Positions 23,230 through 36,895 of a stretch of DNA of 64,000 nt are shown here, piece after piece. The position numbers and the translations under genes were made by a program. The stretch comes from Orthonyx spaldingii (taxonomy: Eukaryota; Chordata; Aves; Passeriformes; Orthonychidae). The stretch spans positions 372,001 through 436,000 of the forward strand of contig VZTJ01001765.1 in the NCBI GenBank assembly GCA_013397795.1, written 5' to 3'. Positions within the stretch are counted from its first letter, which is position 1, and each line of letters opens with the position of its first letter. The notes beneath the pieces are model-generated. The model made no database searches. It was given only the letters and a program-made list of their open reading frames with translations, and was not told where the DNA came from.

Positions 23230-25999
23230 AGATACAAAAATTTTCCACCAAGTTCCTGAGGCTCAGCAAGGTGTTTTTTCTACCTTCCCAGACCTCTTCT
23301 CTAACCTGCGAGCCTTTGCCCTTTTCTCTGAGACTAAAGCTGTTGTTACACAGACAAAGCAGCAGTTGTTTTGATAAAGCAACTTACTGTCACATTTTTT
23401 TGTCATACTTACGTGACCTTGGAAACTCTCAGGAATCAAATATTTAAACTCGTTTTGAATGAATATGTAGGCAAATGTCTTCCACATTTACTAGCACCAT
23501 CATCAATTACAAATGATAATCCATTGTCAAAATTCAAGTCCCCTGACTTCAGCAGATCTTTATATTTTTGGATATTCCTCTTGCATTTTCAATGCTATCT
23601 TGCTAACAGCAGACTCCGTATTAGTCTCCTTTTGACTGCCTACTAACAAGCAATTATTGAAAGCATTTGTAATTTGCATAAACATAAATGAACCACTTCA
23701 GGAGCTTTCTTCTTAGCATATCACTTTCTTAGATGGACAACTAGCACCAAAAAAAAAAAAAAAAAGGGCTGAAGAAATATCCTCTGTCTTAGGGAAAGTC
23801 GCACTAGTAGCACTTTGGTGGGGTGGTGCACCAGCACACGATATCAGTATTTCCGTATTGGCACAGCAGTTGCAGTGTGTGCAGCCACAGAGACTGAGAA
23901 TCCAGGCTCCAGGGATCTCTGGTTATGCAATGGTATAAATACAACATATGTGGGTGGGTGTAAGCCTGAACCCAAAACAGCATGGTTACTGAAGATATAC
24001 TGCATCGCTGGTGCTCATACTGCTGTTCCCTCACGGGTTCAGTCACTATGTGTTGAATATTCTGCTGTAGATAAGGCAAAAGATGTTGGGGGTTTTTTTT
24101 GGTTTTTTTTTTTGCAAACGTATCTGAAATTATCTAAAGTGCAAGCAAATAGCTTGACATTTTGTAGCTTCCTGCAGAGGATTCTCACACCCTACACTAA
24201 AAGCAGTATTGTTTATTCAGAGCATCTCAGTCTCCCTGTGTAGCCTGTTGATTTGTTGCTCTTGTGGAAGGTAAGAAGGAGGGGCAAAATTCAGGTTTCG
24301 CTGGCAACATTAGGTTTGTTACTTCCTGACTTATAAGTGCCTACTAGAGGGATTTTTATGAGATATTTTTTGTATAGAAATGTAGTAGATGATTGTATTA
24401 AAGTAACAAAATAAGTTTACAAATTTTTAAAAGACTGAGTAAAGAAGAAGCTGAAATTGATAACAGGGGGTTTGTTACTGTGATATGAAAAGCCTTGTAA
24501 AGTAAACAGTTGTTACAATGGTAGATCCATAATAGTTCAAGGGAAGGTTGCAAATGGGATAATATCCTGCAGTCAAATTTATGACAGAGTAAGAAAACAA
24601 GTGTGTGTAATGTAGAAACCTTTTACTGCAGGGATATATTCTAGTTAATGCTAGCAATCCACACTGGAGTTCATGTTGACTATCCAGAGAAAAACAAGTT
24701 TTCCTCATTAAAGTCAATATAAAGCTGATAGTCACATTTTGTCCTGATCATGTCACCGTTGAAGTATAACTCAATTTAGTAACCTCTTAGCAAATTTTTT
24801 ACATTACTTTGTCTGCCAGTTGTTAGTTATCAATATCTCTCCATTAACTAAAGTACTGCCCTTTCATTAAGCTGGCTCTGCCAGCCGTGTTTGTTTCATG
24901 TAGTCTACTGGGCAACATAGAGGCTTTCTCACTTTATCATGAGCACTACAGAATGACATCTTTTACTCATTTGGGGAAAACAGTTTGAGCGGACAGGAAG
25001 CTCCTGTACTAACTTCCGTAGTTACCTCTACAAATCTTAATTTTTAAAAAAAAGAGCCTTCAGGATTATTATAAGAAGATACCAGTTTGTTCTCTTCATT
25101 ACAGTGTGGATTATTTAAACTCTCATTGAAAGTTATCAGAGACACTTCATCTTTAGAACAGGTGTACAGTATAATTTCTATAGTTTTGTTGTCACAAAAC
25201 AACAAAGGTCTGATTCTTTTTTCAGTGACTTCTTAACTATAATTTCTTAACTCTATTCTGTTTTGTTTTCAACTGGTTGGCTGTTTGGATCAGCAGTGGG
25301 ACATGGCTCTTCAGCTGTGTGCCTTTGGTGCAGATCCTGCTGAAGACGTGAAATAGCTGGTTTAATAAATCATTAATCAAATTTAAAACATTTTATTTTG
25401 TGTCACTGGTGCAAATCCAAGTAAGGTCAAGAGACCAGCTGGCTCAATGATTGAGTAATAGGAAACAAAGTTGTACCTCCAGCTTATTCATGCGAGTCTA
25501 TAAAGGGTCAGAAAACTAAGGGTGAGACCTTAAAATAAAATGATTTTTCAATTCAGCTATTGTTTTAAAGTCAGTCTGTTATAGGTTATTACTTTCTGAT
25601 ATGTTTAAATACTCTGTGTTGATCTATCAATTTTGAAAAAGAATAATATGAACATTTTACATATAGCCACTGATACAACACAATATTCATTACTCTAAAA
25701 GAAGGTGCAAGAGGTGATTTCTCCAAACAATCCCTTTCCTTGGTCAAGCATCTATGGAAAATACAGAACATGCACCATATTTTAGCTATGTATGTTTAGA
25801 AAACCATCCAGGTGTCCTAGTGGCCTATACCATAGTCCATCCTTGCCACCTCAACATTGCCAGAGGCCTTCTGAGAACCCTTTCTGGGTTTACACCTCCT
25901 GTCATGAGTAGGAACCCAACTTCAGTGATTGTCCTAACTATTAGTGGGAGGGAAAATGTGTTTTGCTTACAGTAAAACGTAATTACTCTTTGCATTGCA
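23230..25999. other. AT-rich intron-like stretch, T-rich on + strand
   Basis: Unique sequence with poly-A at 23749-23765 and T runs at about 24093-24113. T exceeds A and G exceeds or equals C on the + strand in most lines. Frames of 142 codons (23815-24243, +) and 91 codons (23804-24079, -) overlap without domain character. Confidence 0.45.
24178..24270 (+). CDS. Candidate exon, possibly non-coding
   Basis: This is a 93-nt + strand segment between an acceptor-like TTTGTAGCTTCCTGCAG and GGAAG followed by the donor GTAAGAAG. The frame beginning one base in is open throughout but Ser/Cys/Leu-rich. The phase does not join the next candidate at 31713. It may be an untranslated or non-coding exon, or chance. 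Confidence 0.18.
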
Positions 26000-26014
26000 C
26001 CAATATTTGCAAGG

Positions 26015-27213
26015 TCAAATTTGTCTATTAAGGAAATAACCTGTATCTGTGAGATACAAGATGAGAGAAGCTGTTAACTCTTCCACTTGGTAACAAACTA
26101 CATCACAATTTAGCTGATTCCTGTTTGCAATATGGGCATTTGCAGCAATTACAGGCATGTGGAAAACTCCAAAGGCAAGGTGGCCTTGACAGACATCCAT
26201 GCATACAGTCTCTTTCCCTCCCTGCCTCTTCCCACTCAGCTGCCTACTGTGGTGCAACTTCTGAAATGGCACCATATGCTCTAGGATACAACCTCACATA
26301 TATTCTTAGAAACAACAACATCTGGAAGAGTGAAATTTACTGAGCGTATGTGGTATGACTTTGATGGCTATGGTAGTGACAACCATTTGAGTTGCCTCCA
26401 ATTCAAACCCATTGCAGCCTTTTTTTGCTTTTGTTCTCAAACCTGGTCAGACCAAAAAAAGCAAAAGCTCTTCTTTTCCCATCACCCTTCCCATGATCAA
26501 GGTTGTAGCAAAACGCTATATTCTCATTCTTTAAAGCACAAAGTAGGTCTATCTGGCCTGTCTGTTCTTTATCTGAGATTTCAGATGTTACTGTTTTGCT
26601 GCTTAGTTGAAGAAATATTTCTGTTTCCATGAGTCTTTGGAAAGGAATGTTCTGTAGATCTTTGTCCAGGACATGTTGGAACACTGTGGTTTTTTGCATT
26701 ATCCCAGACAGAATTCAAAATGTCCTAGGCAGGGAAGTTCCAGATTGAAGTATATCCTCAGCTTGGTAACAAGGTTTGAATCCATCACTAAGGAGAAGTG
26801 GAGGCCTTGCAGATCCTGCGGTCAGGATTATCTTTTGATTCATCATCATTATCTTTTTGCCCATCATCCGTTGAGCTGGTCCTACTACTTGCTCGGTCCC
26901 ACCTTGAAAAAGATGCACCAGATATTTTGCTGTAGTTATTCTAATCTGACAAAGTAGGCTTTTCTTGAATAGCAGTACCCTAAAAAAGGGTTTCCTTTCT
27001 TTTAGAAAATTTTGGAAATGGGGCCAGCCAAAGGCTCCCAGGTGCCAGTTCTTCTGGTTCGCTGCAGCCCTTACTGCAGTGTACAACCCATGTGAGAGCA
27101 GAACCAAAGTCTTTGAGATAGGTTTGCAGTATGTGTGACATCTGACTACAAATGCAGTGCCATTGATTCACTACTAGTATGGGTGCCTGACAAAAATAAA
27201 TGAATCTTAGCAT
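26015..27213 (-). pseudogene. Possible decayed coding sequence, unassigned
   Basis: Minus-strand open frames tile this interval: 27213-26980, 27107-26715, 26699-26403 and 26275-26015. The two middle ones share one register, giving about 235 codons with a single stop at 26717-26715. In the register of the first, reading on through two stops reaches an Asp/Asn/Ser-rich acidic stretch near 26865-26800 that looks like real protein. GC is a little higher than in the flanks. This pattern suggests an old processed retrocopy or retroviral fragment with frameshifts, but I recognise no family and see no poly(A) tail or target duplication. The + strand is also stop-poor here, so composition alone could explain part of it. 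Confidence 0.25.
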
Positions 27214-27539
27214 GACTCCATGAGTGGTGTTGACACATTCAATTGTCTGTGCTTCGTTTGCTGCAAAACAGTAGCTATTTTAGAAAAGCATTTGATGAGT
27301 TTAACATACACAAAGAGTAGACAGATTTAAAAGACATCTTACTGGAACATTCTATTTTTGAGATTTCACTTTGACAAAACTGCCTCATTAAGGACTTGGA
27401 TATGAAAAGCAGGAAAATGCTTTTGGATCTCATGTAAACTAAATCCAGAATTCTCATGAGCTGAATCAGTTCTTTCCATACATTATTTTCCTCTATCTGT
27501 ATTTCTCCTTGTTTCCATGTAAAAGATGGCATAAAACCC

Positions 27540-30500
27540 TAAGGTATCTCAGTCTTGATTAATAAGCAAGACAACTGCAAACTGTATGAAATAAGGGAGA
27601 AAGAGGAAAGAGAAGTATTTTGAACCAAAATTAAATTACAATATTTTTAAATGAACTAACCACAAATGATCATCACATTGTGGCCAAAAGTGAAAAAATG
27701 ACACTTGCTTCAGGAAACCTTGCTATGTTGTTTGCTTTGACTCAGTAGAAGCATTAAAACTACCAGAATAGATCCTCTAAGGAAGAAAAGGATACTATAT
27801 GGCAAGGGGCAGCTGCAGCCTCCTGCCAGCTTGACTGAAGGCAAATTCACCAACACGCATTGTCAAATATTGGGTTTCAGCTCTGAACAATGTGACAGAG
27901 GCTTTCAGATGATTTGTCCACCTTCAGACATATGCAGCTGTATCAACAAATAAAATTCAGGCAAAAAGCAAGTGGTCATGCCCTCTCCAGTCTTGTCAAT
28001 CCGGATTTAGGGCATTTATGTCAAGTGGTTGGCTTGTAGTCAAACTGCATACAATGGGACACATGAAACTCCTTGTACTCACAATTTCCTTTGTTCTTTG
28101 ATAAATGAGTCTTGGAAAAAAACACCCATTATTCATGTGTTAACCACATTATTGGTGTTCCCAGCTCATGTGCATCATGCTCGCTGGGTCACTCTGCACC
28201 TTTGTAGGTTTGTTTTCTAGAGTTCTTGGCCCACCTGTGGCTCAAGACTTTATCTTCTTTGGAGTCTGTACCAAAGTACTGTTGATTTGGTTAAGGGGCT
28301 GAGTGCATCCATCACACACAAATATTTTTTTGTTGTTGTGATTCATAGACTATGTCTATAAAACTAGTCATGTGCACAGTCTTTGATGGTATGAGATTGT
28401 ATGCCTATTCCTTTTCTTTGAGTTTGGTTGGTTTTCTGCTCTTGAAGAACAAAATCAGTACCTTATCTGCTGTTTCTGCTTATACATTTTTGCACTGTTG
28501 ACCAGCAAAGAGGATTGCCACCTGTGTGACTACAAAATTACCAAGTGACACAAATGATACGGCACATTTGCAAGCCAGTTCATGTAGTCATAATAAATGC
28601 AAAAAGATTGTAATATGCATCCTGTGTGTATTATTAGGGTTTCATAGTTTTTGGTTTAGACAGGGCTAAAAATTGTTGGATACACTTTGTAGTAGATCAC
28701 TTAGTCTTGCTCTAGAACTCTTTCTTACCTCAGCTTCATCTCAGATGCTTCTTAAACTTCTGATATGGTCAGACTGTTGGTAACAATAGTCTACCTCTTC
28801 CACAGTTAATCAATATTCAAGCAGAAAAACACATAGGAAAAATAAGCTTTCCAACAACAAAGCTTTCTTTTCGTCTTTGTATTTCCATGACAGTCCTTAG
28901 TCCTGTATATACTTATCTTCCTTCTGCACTACTTATTTGAAATGCTGGTGTGACAGCGATTGCTTGAGTACCCAGGTATATCACCATCAGTGTATTTATC
29001 CTGATGGAAGACTAGCCACTATTACTCTGGTTTTACAGAGAGGAGGGTAACAGAGCTGCTGGCTGCATCACAATCAGCTGATGGATGCTGTGGTATTATG
29101 GTTTCCTGATTAAGGACCTGTCACAGTCTCCTTGGCTCCTGCTGAAGCAGCATATGGACACACACTTGGGTTTCATATCAATAGAAAGACAGGCCATTCA
29201 GCTGGGACCTGAAAGTTCAAAAGTGTTTCAGCTCTCCAGTCAAACAGTGGTTGAAATCCGGATTTAAATCTACAGCTCCAAGTGTGCCAGGGAGCAAGCT
29301 GTCAGGTGTTCCAGATGTGTAAGGCTTCCAGGTCCTTCTTGTTTACAGAATTTGTACTTTGAGTAAGTAAATAATTATTCTTAAGCCAGAAGGTGAATAC
29401 CCAAGCATGACAGACTATTCAAGGTATTAAAGAACTCACCTGGGAAAAGGGAGACCTGGGTTCTAATCACAATTTTAATCAACATTGAATCTAAAACTGG
29501 AACAGAGACTAGAAGTGTTTCTGTTTCCAGACCCTTGCTTCTAAGAGAACTACGTTAATGACCTAAATAAATTTTTTCTCTCTCCCCCACTTAACTAAAA
29601 TTCTTCTTGTCCCTTTTGAAAATGTTTTATGAAAATATTAGCACTTCAGGTTCTAGTGTTGCTGTATCTAAGAGATGGGATTTACAGTTGCAGGTGCATT
29701 ATGGCCTCATCCTATTCCACTCTTTTTGCCCCCGACACCCTCTCTCCACACTGATCCTCACTCCTCTCCTGCACTGCACACATCAGACTCCTCTATCAGC
29801 CAATGCATTTCACTCCTATGGCAAAAATCTGTGCAGGATTTAATATGGTCTGGCAGAAAACTCACTCACAGATGGGTCTGAGGAGTGCCAGAGACAGCAC
29901 AACAATCAGTGTGAATGGGAGGAAGGGACCAGTCGAAACTTGGAAAGGGGAAAGTATCTTCCTCTTTGTTTTTTTTATTGGTTTGCAACACTTCATGGAA
30001 TGGCATCTTGAAACAGAACAATTATGGGAAAAAGGTGGTATTTCTGACTACACTAAAAGTTTGCATGGTCAAACTCTTGTTCCTTTTAGCCAGTTATATT
30101 AGAAAAATTGGTGTTTTACCACTTAATACTAAACTTCTCATACTTAATTGCAATGTTTTAAAATTTTTGTCTATTTTTCTGTAGCTGTAACTGCTTATCA
30201 AATTTGAAACAATCATCACTTGAAATTATATTTTACAGCATGTAACATATATCTAGAAACAGGAGTTTCAAGAAGTTAATTAGTTAACAATGTGCATATT
30301 TATCTTTATTGTATAATTCTGATGTATCAGTTTTTGCTTGTATGTTTTGAAATGTTTGGAAATTAACTAAGATTTATGATCCATCTTTTAAAGTTTAAGA
30401 AACTTATTCAAAACTACATGTGTCCAGAAATCTTCCATCCCAGTTCAGTAGCTGTTTAGGCAAGCTGACTCTTAAAATCCCTTAAGGTTTTTACCTTAGG

Positions 30501-31712
30501 CAATACATTGGTACTAGGAGGACCTTTCTGAATGTTGGTCATATTCACAAACTAAATCCAAAGTACAGCACTGTACCAGCCACTAAGATGATGATGATGA
30601 TGATGATGATGATTGTTGTTATTATTATTATTATCTCCAGCTGAAACCAGGACAATGTTTTACTACATTGTCTCTCTGAAATCAAAGAAACTGCAATGTC
30701 ATTGTCAATTTCCATTTTGGCTAAAATAATTTATATTCAGACTTACATACTGTCAAAATAAAGCATTTTTTTTAGTTCTCAACAACAGAAAGCTCAGCCT
30801 GTCTTACAGCTTCGGTCCTGCAATTTCAAAATGCTCACTCTGTAGCAGTGTAGTTTGTTTGTGCCAGGTATCTTTGCCTCTGATAACAGTATTAGCATCC
30901 CAATACCCATCAACCTAGCAGATTAGTCTCCTGGAGCAAGAATTTGTTTCAGCCATTTACACAGTGCTGTACGTTTTATTGAGCAAGATATTCCCAAACT
31001 ACAGAATTTTCCAGCTCTTTATATGAGATGATTTAACTTCGCTTTGTAGATTAGTTGAGTATTGGGGTTTTGGGAAACCAACAGGAAAACTTTCTGCTGA
31101 TACATTGGAATCTTATCCTTTCCACCTGTTCTTTCCACTAGTAAGTAAAGCCAGTTGACCTAGGACTTAAAATTCAGTATTTAAATATAGTCAAGTAGTT
31201 CATAATTGTTTTACTTAGGATCCCACCTCACTATTTGAAAATACACTTTTGTTGAGTGTGACCTGAGTGCAATTCTTTCTTGAACTTAGTTTTGGAAGAG
31301 ATTGTTTACCATTCATTTTCTGTGTATTTCAGGAGAATATTTTCATATCTCTGTAACTCCTTTTCTGTCTTCAGTGATCAGGCTGCAGTATAACTGTTAA
31401 GTATAGAAAAATATCTGTTTAGTAGGTAAGACATCTGAAGGATTTTCATCTTTATTTTGTAGAAACAAACTGTATTTTTTTTTTTTTTTGCTTTTATTGT
31501 TACATTGCTAAGAATAAGGGAGATAGCCTTTCAAGTGAAAAAAACAAACCCTGGTATTTCCTCACTGTATCATCAGTTATACAAATAAGATGCCTTTAGA
31601 GATGCCCACATAAGAGATCTTCCAAAATGTGCTCTGTATATTGATACAAAGTGTAACTAATGTTAAAATTCAAGTACTGTTGTATAAGCTATTGTTTTAT
31701 CTGACACAACAG
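27540..31712. other. AT-rich intron-like stretch
   Basis: Unique T-rich sequence. It holds the GAT/ATT microsatellite at 30587-30634 and a T16 run near 31475. Small frames around 29607-30102 have no recognisable content. Confidence 0.45.
30587..30634. repeat. Trinucleotide microsatellite (GAT)n-(GTT)(ATT)n
   Basis: About nine GAT units run into GTT and then about six ATT units. A second (ATT)n tract lies at 49492-49516. Both are typical polymorphic microsatellites. Confidence 0.9.
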
Positions 31713-31779
31713 GTTCTGGTAAGGGCAAATGCTATATGCAATCCTGACTTTTGGATATCATTGAGTTTTGGAATTACAG
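31713..31779 (+). CDS. Candidate internal exon, unassigned
   Basis: The acceptor-like ATTGTTTTATCTGACACAACAG is followed by 22 open codons plus one base and the donor-like TTACAG before GTAGGT. Only frame 0 is open. Its exit phase does not match the next candidate at 33415, so if both are real another exon must lie between. Confidence 0.2.
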
Positions 31780-32825
31780 GTAGGTTTTCGCTATCAATTC
31801 ATATCAATTCATCAATTGGTGTTAAATTCATACAAGGCTGTTCTTGATTGTGGAATGGATTTTTGTAATGACAGATTGAAATTTGCAACAGTTTGAAAGT
31901 ACTTTTGTGCCCCTCCTTGCCTAGGTCTTTTAGGGATTCTCTGAGTCTTGATAGATATTGTCAGTGACCCTGTTGCCCAGTGCGGAGTAGAAGATACTGC
32001 CTTAGGCTGTGAGGTGATACTGCAGCCAGGCTGCCTGATTACAGCAGTAACTCACATATAGTCTAGATTATGTAAAATAACATTTTCTTTTTCATGTCTG
32101 ATAAAACTCACTGATATCCAGTTTAGCATATAGTCAAACTGGATGTTACTGCTGCTTTTACCTCTCATAGCTGTGTTTCCTCATTCCCTCTTTTGCCCTG
32201 GCTCTAGCAACCACATGCACACAGGAAGCATCAAAGTCATCAAATTGCACCAATGGAGTAAGCTTTTTTTTTTTTTTTGGTAGTTCAATATTCTGTTGTA
32301 TGAATGAGTTGGTATAATTAAGGGTGGCAGTAATTAGAAAAGGATAGAAAGAAAGAAGGAAAAGGTGTTGGAGGGGAAGAACAGGCTTGTCCCCTTCATA
32401 GGCAACCTAATGTGAAACCTTACCTCTAAGAAACCATATGACAGTGGTGTTATTTTTAAATGGAGAACTGTGAGAGAATTATTGCTGTAATGTGAAACTG
32501 CACTCGTACTGTGTCCGGTCTAACACAGAGCTCCTGTGACCCTTCATGGTTTAATCTCCTTCTCTTCTAGTTGCCCACTTTTCTTTTGCTGTGGGAGTTC
32601 TAATTTACTTCTAGGGTGACTTGCAAGCTGTAACTCCCTTTTCACTCCACAGACCCTATAAATGGAGGATTTTTGCAAGTGCTTGGCCTCTTTACTCTCC
32701 CTTAATTCAAATTCTAAAATGAGATTCTTTACACCTTTGAGCAGAACAGTCACCATCTGCCTTCCTAAATCAGTAAGGCTCACTTCAGTGAACTAGAAAT
32801 CTGTACTCCACTCTTACGACTCTTG

Positions 32826-33330
32826 GAACCATAGAATGTTGAAAGGCATCTCTGGACATCATCTGGTCCAATTTTCCTGCTCAAAGGAAGATCAGCTAGG
32901 GAAGGTTGCTCTGGGATGTATCCAGTCAGATTTCAAATATCTCCAAGGATGGAGACTCCACCACCTCCCTGGGCAGCCTCTTCCAAGTGCTCAGTCAGCC
33001 TTACAATAAAATATTTTTTTTTAATGTTTAATCATCCTGTACTTCAATTTGTGTCCATATCTGTCTTGTAGAGGGGAGCCTGGAAGTGGACACAGCACTA
33101 CAGGTGTCTCAGCAGTGCTGAACAGAGGGAAAGGATCACCTCCCTCAGCCTGCTGGCAATGCTCTGCCTACTGCAGCCCAGGATGCTGTTGCCTCTCTTT
33201 GCTGCAGGGGTGTATTGCTGACCTTGTTTATCTAGCTGTGCCTCAGCTATCCCAGGTGTTTTCTGCCAAGCTGCTTTCCAGCCCCTCAGTTCCCACCCTG
33301 TCCTGGTACCTGCAGTCAGCTGAAGGCCCC
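32826..33330 (-). mobile_element. CR1 LINE, 3' fragment, minus orientation
   Basis: The + strand shows the reversed CR1 tail: AACCATAGAATGTTGAAAGG, a CCTGCTCAA(A)GGAAGATCA-type block, TCTCCAAGGATGGAGACTCC, CTGGGCAGCC, then a diverged body with GGACACAGCACTACAGGTGT and AACAGAGGGAAAGGATCACC. It belongs to the same broad subfamily as the copy at 52968 but is more diverged, and it contains a T-rich insertion at about 33007-33021. Confidence 0.88.
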
Positions 33331-33414
33331 ATGCAAGTCTTTAATTTAAAGATGAGGGAAAATACTTAACAATTACGGGTCTTTTCCTTCTTATTCTTTG
33401 GGTCATTGAAATAG

Positions 33415-33472
33415 AGTTACAAGCATGACGATGATACGCTGGAGGCAAACATACTTCTATAAATACTCACAA
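33415..33472 (+). CDS. Candidate internal exon 1 of a phase-compatible chain
   Basis: This is a 58-nt segment after a pyrimidine-rich tract ending GAAATAG and before CACAA plus the donor-like GTAAGAAA. The frame one base in is open for 19 codons and has an Arg/Trp/Tyr-rich peptide. Two CpGs are present. It exits at a codon boundary and joins in phase to 35498. It lies 80 bp past a CR1 copy. Confidence 0.18.
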
Positions 33473-35497
33473 GTAAGAAAAGCAGAATAACAGCAGCAGT
33501 TAGCTGTTCTGTGTCTCAGAATTTAGCCATTTCTGACAAAAATTATTCTCTAAATGTATTCAGGGATCTATTATACATAAGTTCTAGAGGCTTTTTAGGC
33601 AAGAGTGTTTTCTGCCTAAAGTATTCAATAGCACTTTGTATTTCTTCAGCTGGCAAATAGATATAAATATGCTTGGTTTCAAAGGGAAAGCCTGTCTGAT
33701 ATGTATATACTGTATAGAATCGGGAACACTTTCATGAATAAGCCAACTGAACCCAACACAGCAATTCATATAAATAAATGCTGCTCAGTTTTAGAGAAGA
33801 CAGTAGAGCAGCAGAGATGCAACCATGGTTATTTAATCACAAATTGTGTGATATTTTATTAGATTCCCTGCTCCTGGAAACTGAATCTCAGTTTGACTTC
33901 CAGCATTCTTGAGTGGAAAAAAAATTGAGAAATTGACATGACATTTCGAAAATATAATCAAAAGAAAAAAATAGCTCAGTTTTTCCTTCAAGGTATCTAA
34001 GCCAAACTCTTTCTCAGATTTTGATTTCTTAGTTTTGAAATGTTCAGACAGGTACTATTGGACTCAAATTGAATGGTCACCTCTGCCCAGTCCTGCAGGA
34101 CCAGGTGCAGCAGCACTCTGTGGCCAGGTTGTCTGATCCTGAGCAGCACTACAGGAGTGCTCTAACTGTTGTGATGTATTACCTATAATATCTTTTGTGT
34201 TAGGCACTGGCACACCATTCTCAGACAAAGGGACTCTGGGGATCACATAGTTGTTTGAGGGGAATTCTCCCCATCATACCAATTGGCCTGAGTATGTGGC
34301 AGAGTAACAGGGCTCAGGTTTGGTGTACATTAATGGTCAAGATTATGATTACAGCTCTAAGGAAGGGAAATCTAAGACATGCAGTAAGACTAGTCCTCAG
34401 AAGAGGCTACTAGTATAATTTAAAGTAAGCCTAAAAGCAAAATAAAGTCATTGTTTCTTAAATCTGCATTTATCATTTTCTCAAGGTTGTTGGTAGATCT
34501 TTTATTCTTACATTTTCTTCTTTTGCATTACATATCTGTACATGATAGTGCATGGCATGGTTTTTTTCAGTTATGAAACTCAAGGGTCACAGTTCTGATG
34601 GATCTCAAACAAAGGACCTAGTGTGGGCCAACTGAGAGCTAAATCCATCTTGCTTCTTTCAGAGGGGTAAAAGAAATTCTACATTATCAATTAATCCTTA
34701 CTTTTTAATGCAAGGTCTCAAGGAATTGCGTGAACCTTACTTACAGAAGCTTCATCTGCCTTGAAGTGGTGGTACAGCTGGTAAAACAACTTTACCCCTT
34801 TAGGAAAATGAGGCAGATTTTTAAATAGAATTTTTGGAATGTACATGTTCTCCAGACATCTCAAAAATGGGCAAGTTGCATAAATTTCATTTTACAGTTG
34901 AGGAAGGGAAAGTTCAAGTGACTTATCCAATGTCATAGAGATAAATAACTTCGGAAGTGGCTGAGTAAGTTCAAAACTCTTCTGTTCCATTTTCTTTCCT
35001 GTAGTCAGCTTTTACAGGCAATAGAACTAGTCTACATTTATTAAAGAAAAAGTGGTTTTAAATATGTCCTACAGTCTTAAGAGAAGAAGAGGCTTCCCAA
35101 AAACAGAGCTTGAATTGAATGGATTTGGGTAATACAGGCAAATCAAAATACTGATTATATGTCCACAAAGATGTAGGGTGCCCTTTCCCTCCAATGTTAT
35201 AACACAGGTTAGTTGTTTCTGACTGGTTTTGCTCATCTGAAGAGCAGAGGGAAACGGTGGAATGGAATGGCAATATCTTTCCCTCATCCATTCACACAGC
35301 ACTGTAAAAGAAAGCAAAGCGAGTTCCAAGCACGTCAATATTTTTATGAGAGGTTTTCTTTTTTAGATATTCTAGTTCTTCTTCATCAGACTTCTTCCCT
35401 CTCAGATTTTCCTGGAAAATTATGCCCACTAGTTAACATTTCAAAGTTTTGAAACTCCACACTAATTAGACTAATGTCATTTTTCATTTGTTTCCAG

Positions 35498-35610
35498 AAG
35501 GTTATGGATTATGGAGAACTAGAAGTGAGGAAACAGGCTATGTGCTTTGCATATCCCAAAGGAGGAGACAGGGAGCTGTGGAAAGGGAGTTATGATACAC
35601 TTGCTCTGGG
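35498..35610 (+). CDS. Candidate internal exon 2 of the chain
   Basis: The acceptor-like GTCATTTTTCATTTGTTTCCAG is strong. Frame 0 is open for 37 codons, encoding a charged, soluble-looking peptide, and stops one codon beyond the donor-like CTGGG before GTAATG. The other two frames contain stops. It exits two bases into a codon, matching the one-base entry of 38782. Confidence 0.22.
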
Positions 35611-36734
35611 GTAATGGAGCCTGTGATCTGCTTGAAGGTAGAAAGGAAAAAACCAGGAGAGGAGTATAGGATTAAGAATGAGAGAGAAGAAAGTCATGAG
35701 GACAGTATGGAGATGTTACAGTCAAACAGTCAAAAGACTGAGCAAGAGAAAAAGACAGCTGTATCACAACTGAAAACAGGCATGAAGGGAGGGGTGAAGG
35801 GATGGCAAAGAAGTAAAAGTGGAGAATTCTGCTATTGCCTTCTGATCGGAAAATAATGTGAAAGGGAAGCAGACAAAAGAATATGGTTAAAATCTTGAAA
35901 ATACCTGAAACTGTAGAGGCTACAATGGTTGAAGACATGGGAATCTTACCATGACAGTAGTTTTGACTTTGGCCTTGTGAGCTGTAAATAATATATACAG
36001 CTTCTGTGAGTGGAAGTACATGATTTCCTATTGATGGCATAGAGGATCTGCTTCTACAGTTACTGCAGTAATATATGAGAAGCAGTTTTTTAAGTTATCC
36101 CTTCTCTTTGTTATGCTCTATTGCTTTTTCACATTTACAATTTTCCAGATGCAGGCATCCATTTGACACAGTAAAGGAAAAAAGACATACACGAACATTT
36201 ATCCCTCACTGATTCCTTCAAGAATTTTGATGGATTTATCTTTCTTAAGAAACACCCTTGTTAGAGCGTTCTAGATGGAAGTATATGCATGCTTTTTAGT
36301 AGTGATTAAACCATGCCTGTCAGCTATGAAAAGCTTCTTTGACTGATGTAGCATGGGTCATTTTGCCTATAATTTAAGGACAGAAGCAGATTATACTATC
36401 CATTTAGTGCTTTTTTTCATCTTTAGAAGAGAAATTTGTAACAAGTCTCTGGTGTGAAGGACTGTTTACTATACAAAGAAGCAAAGTCAGAGGGTGTTTT
36501 GACACTGCAAACTGATTTTTTCTAAGACATAAGATCAAAATCATGATTAGGTGAGCCATGTATACAGCACGCACCCAGACCCTGGATCAGAAACAAGCAA
36601 TTATAAAACATGAATTATTTTTTTATGAAAGAAATATTCTGAAACAACTAGCAGTGTTCAAAGTGGAGATTCTCAGAAGAGCCTTGTTCCCACACAGAGC
36701 ATGAGCTTTGGTCTTTAATGATGTGCCTGATTCA

Positions 36735-36895
36735 CAGTTCAGCGTTCAGTAGCCAGGAACCTGCTCACTCCGAGGGCCCCTAAACAGCACATTGCCGAGC
36801 AGCTCGCATCAGGCCCAGCGGCCATTCCAGAGATGAGCTTCCTACTCCCTCTAGTGCAGCAACCGTGCATTCAGGCACTGCCTGCTGCCGCTTTT
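36735..36895. other. GC-richer island in AT-rich DNA
   Basis: A 160-bp patch with five or more CpGs and a balanced composition stands out from its surroundings. No open frame with splice borders covers it. It could be a conserved regulatory element or an old repeat. Confidence 0.35.

Noticed and set aside
30587..30634. Trinucleotide run considered as a CRISPR-like or coding repeat
   Set aside because: Plain microsatellite with no spacers; vertebrate DNA.
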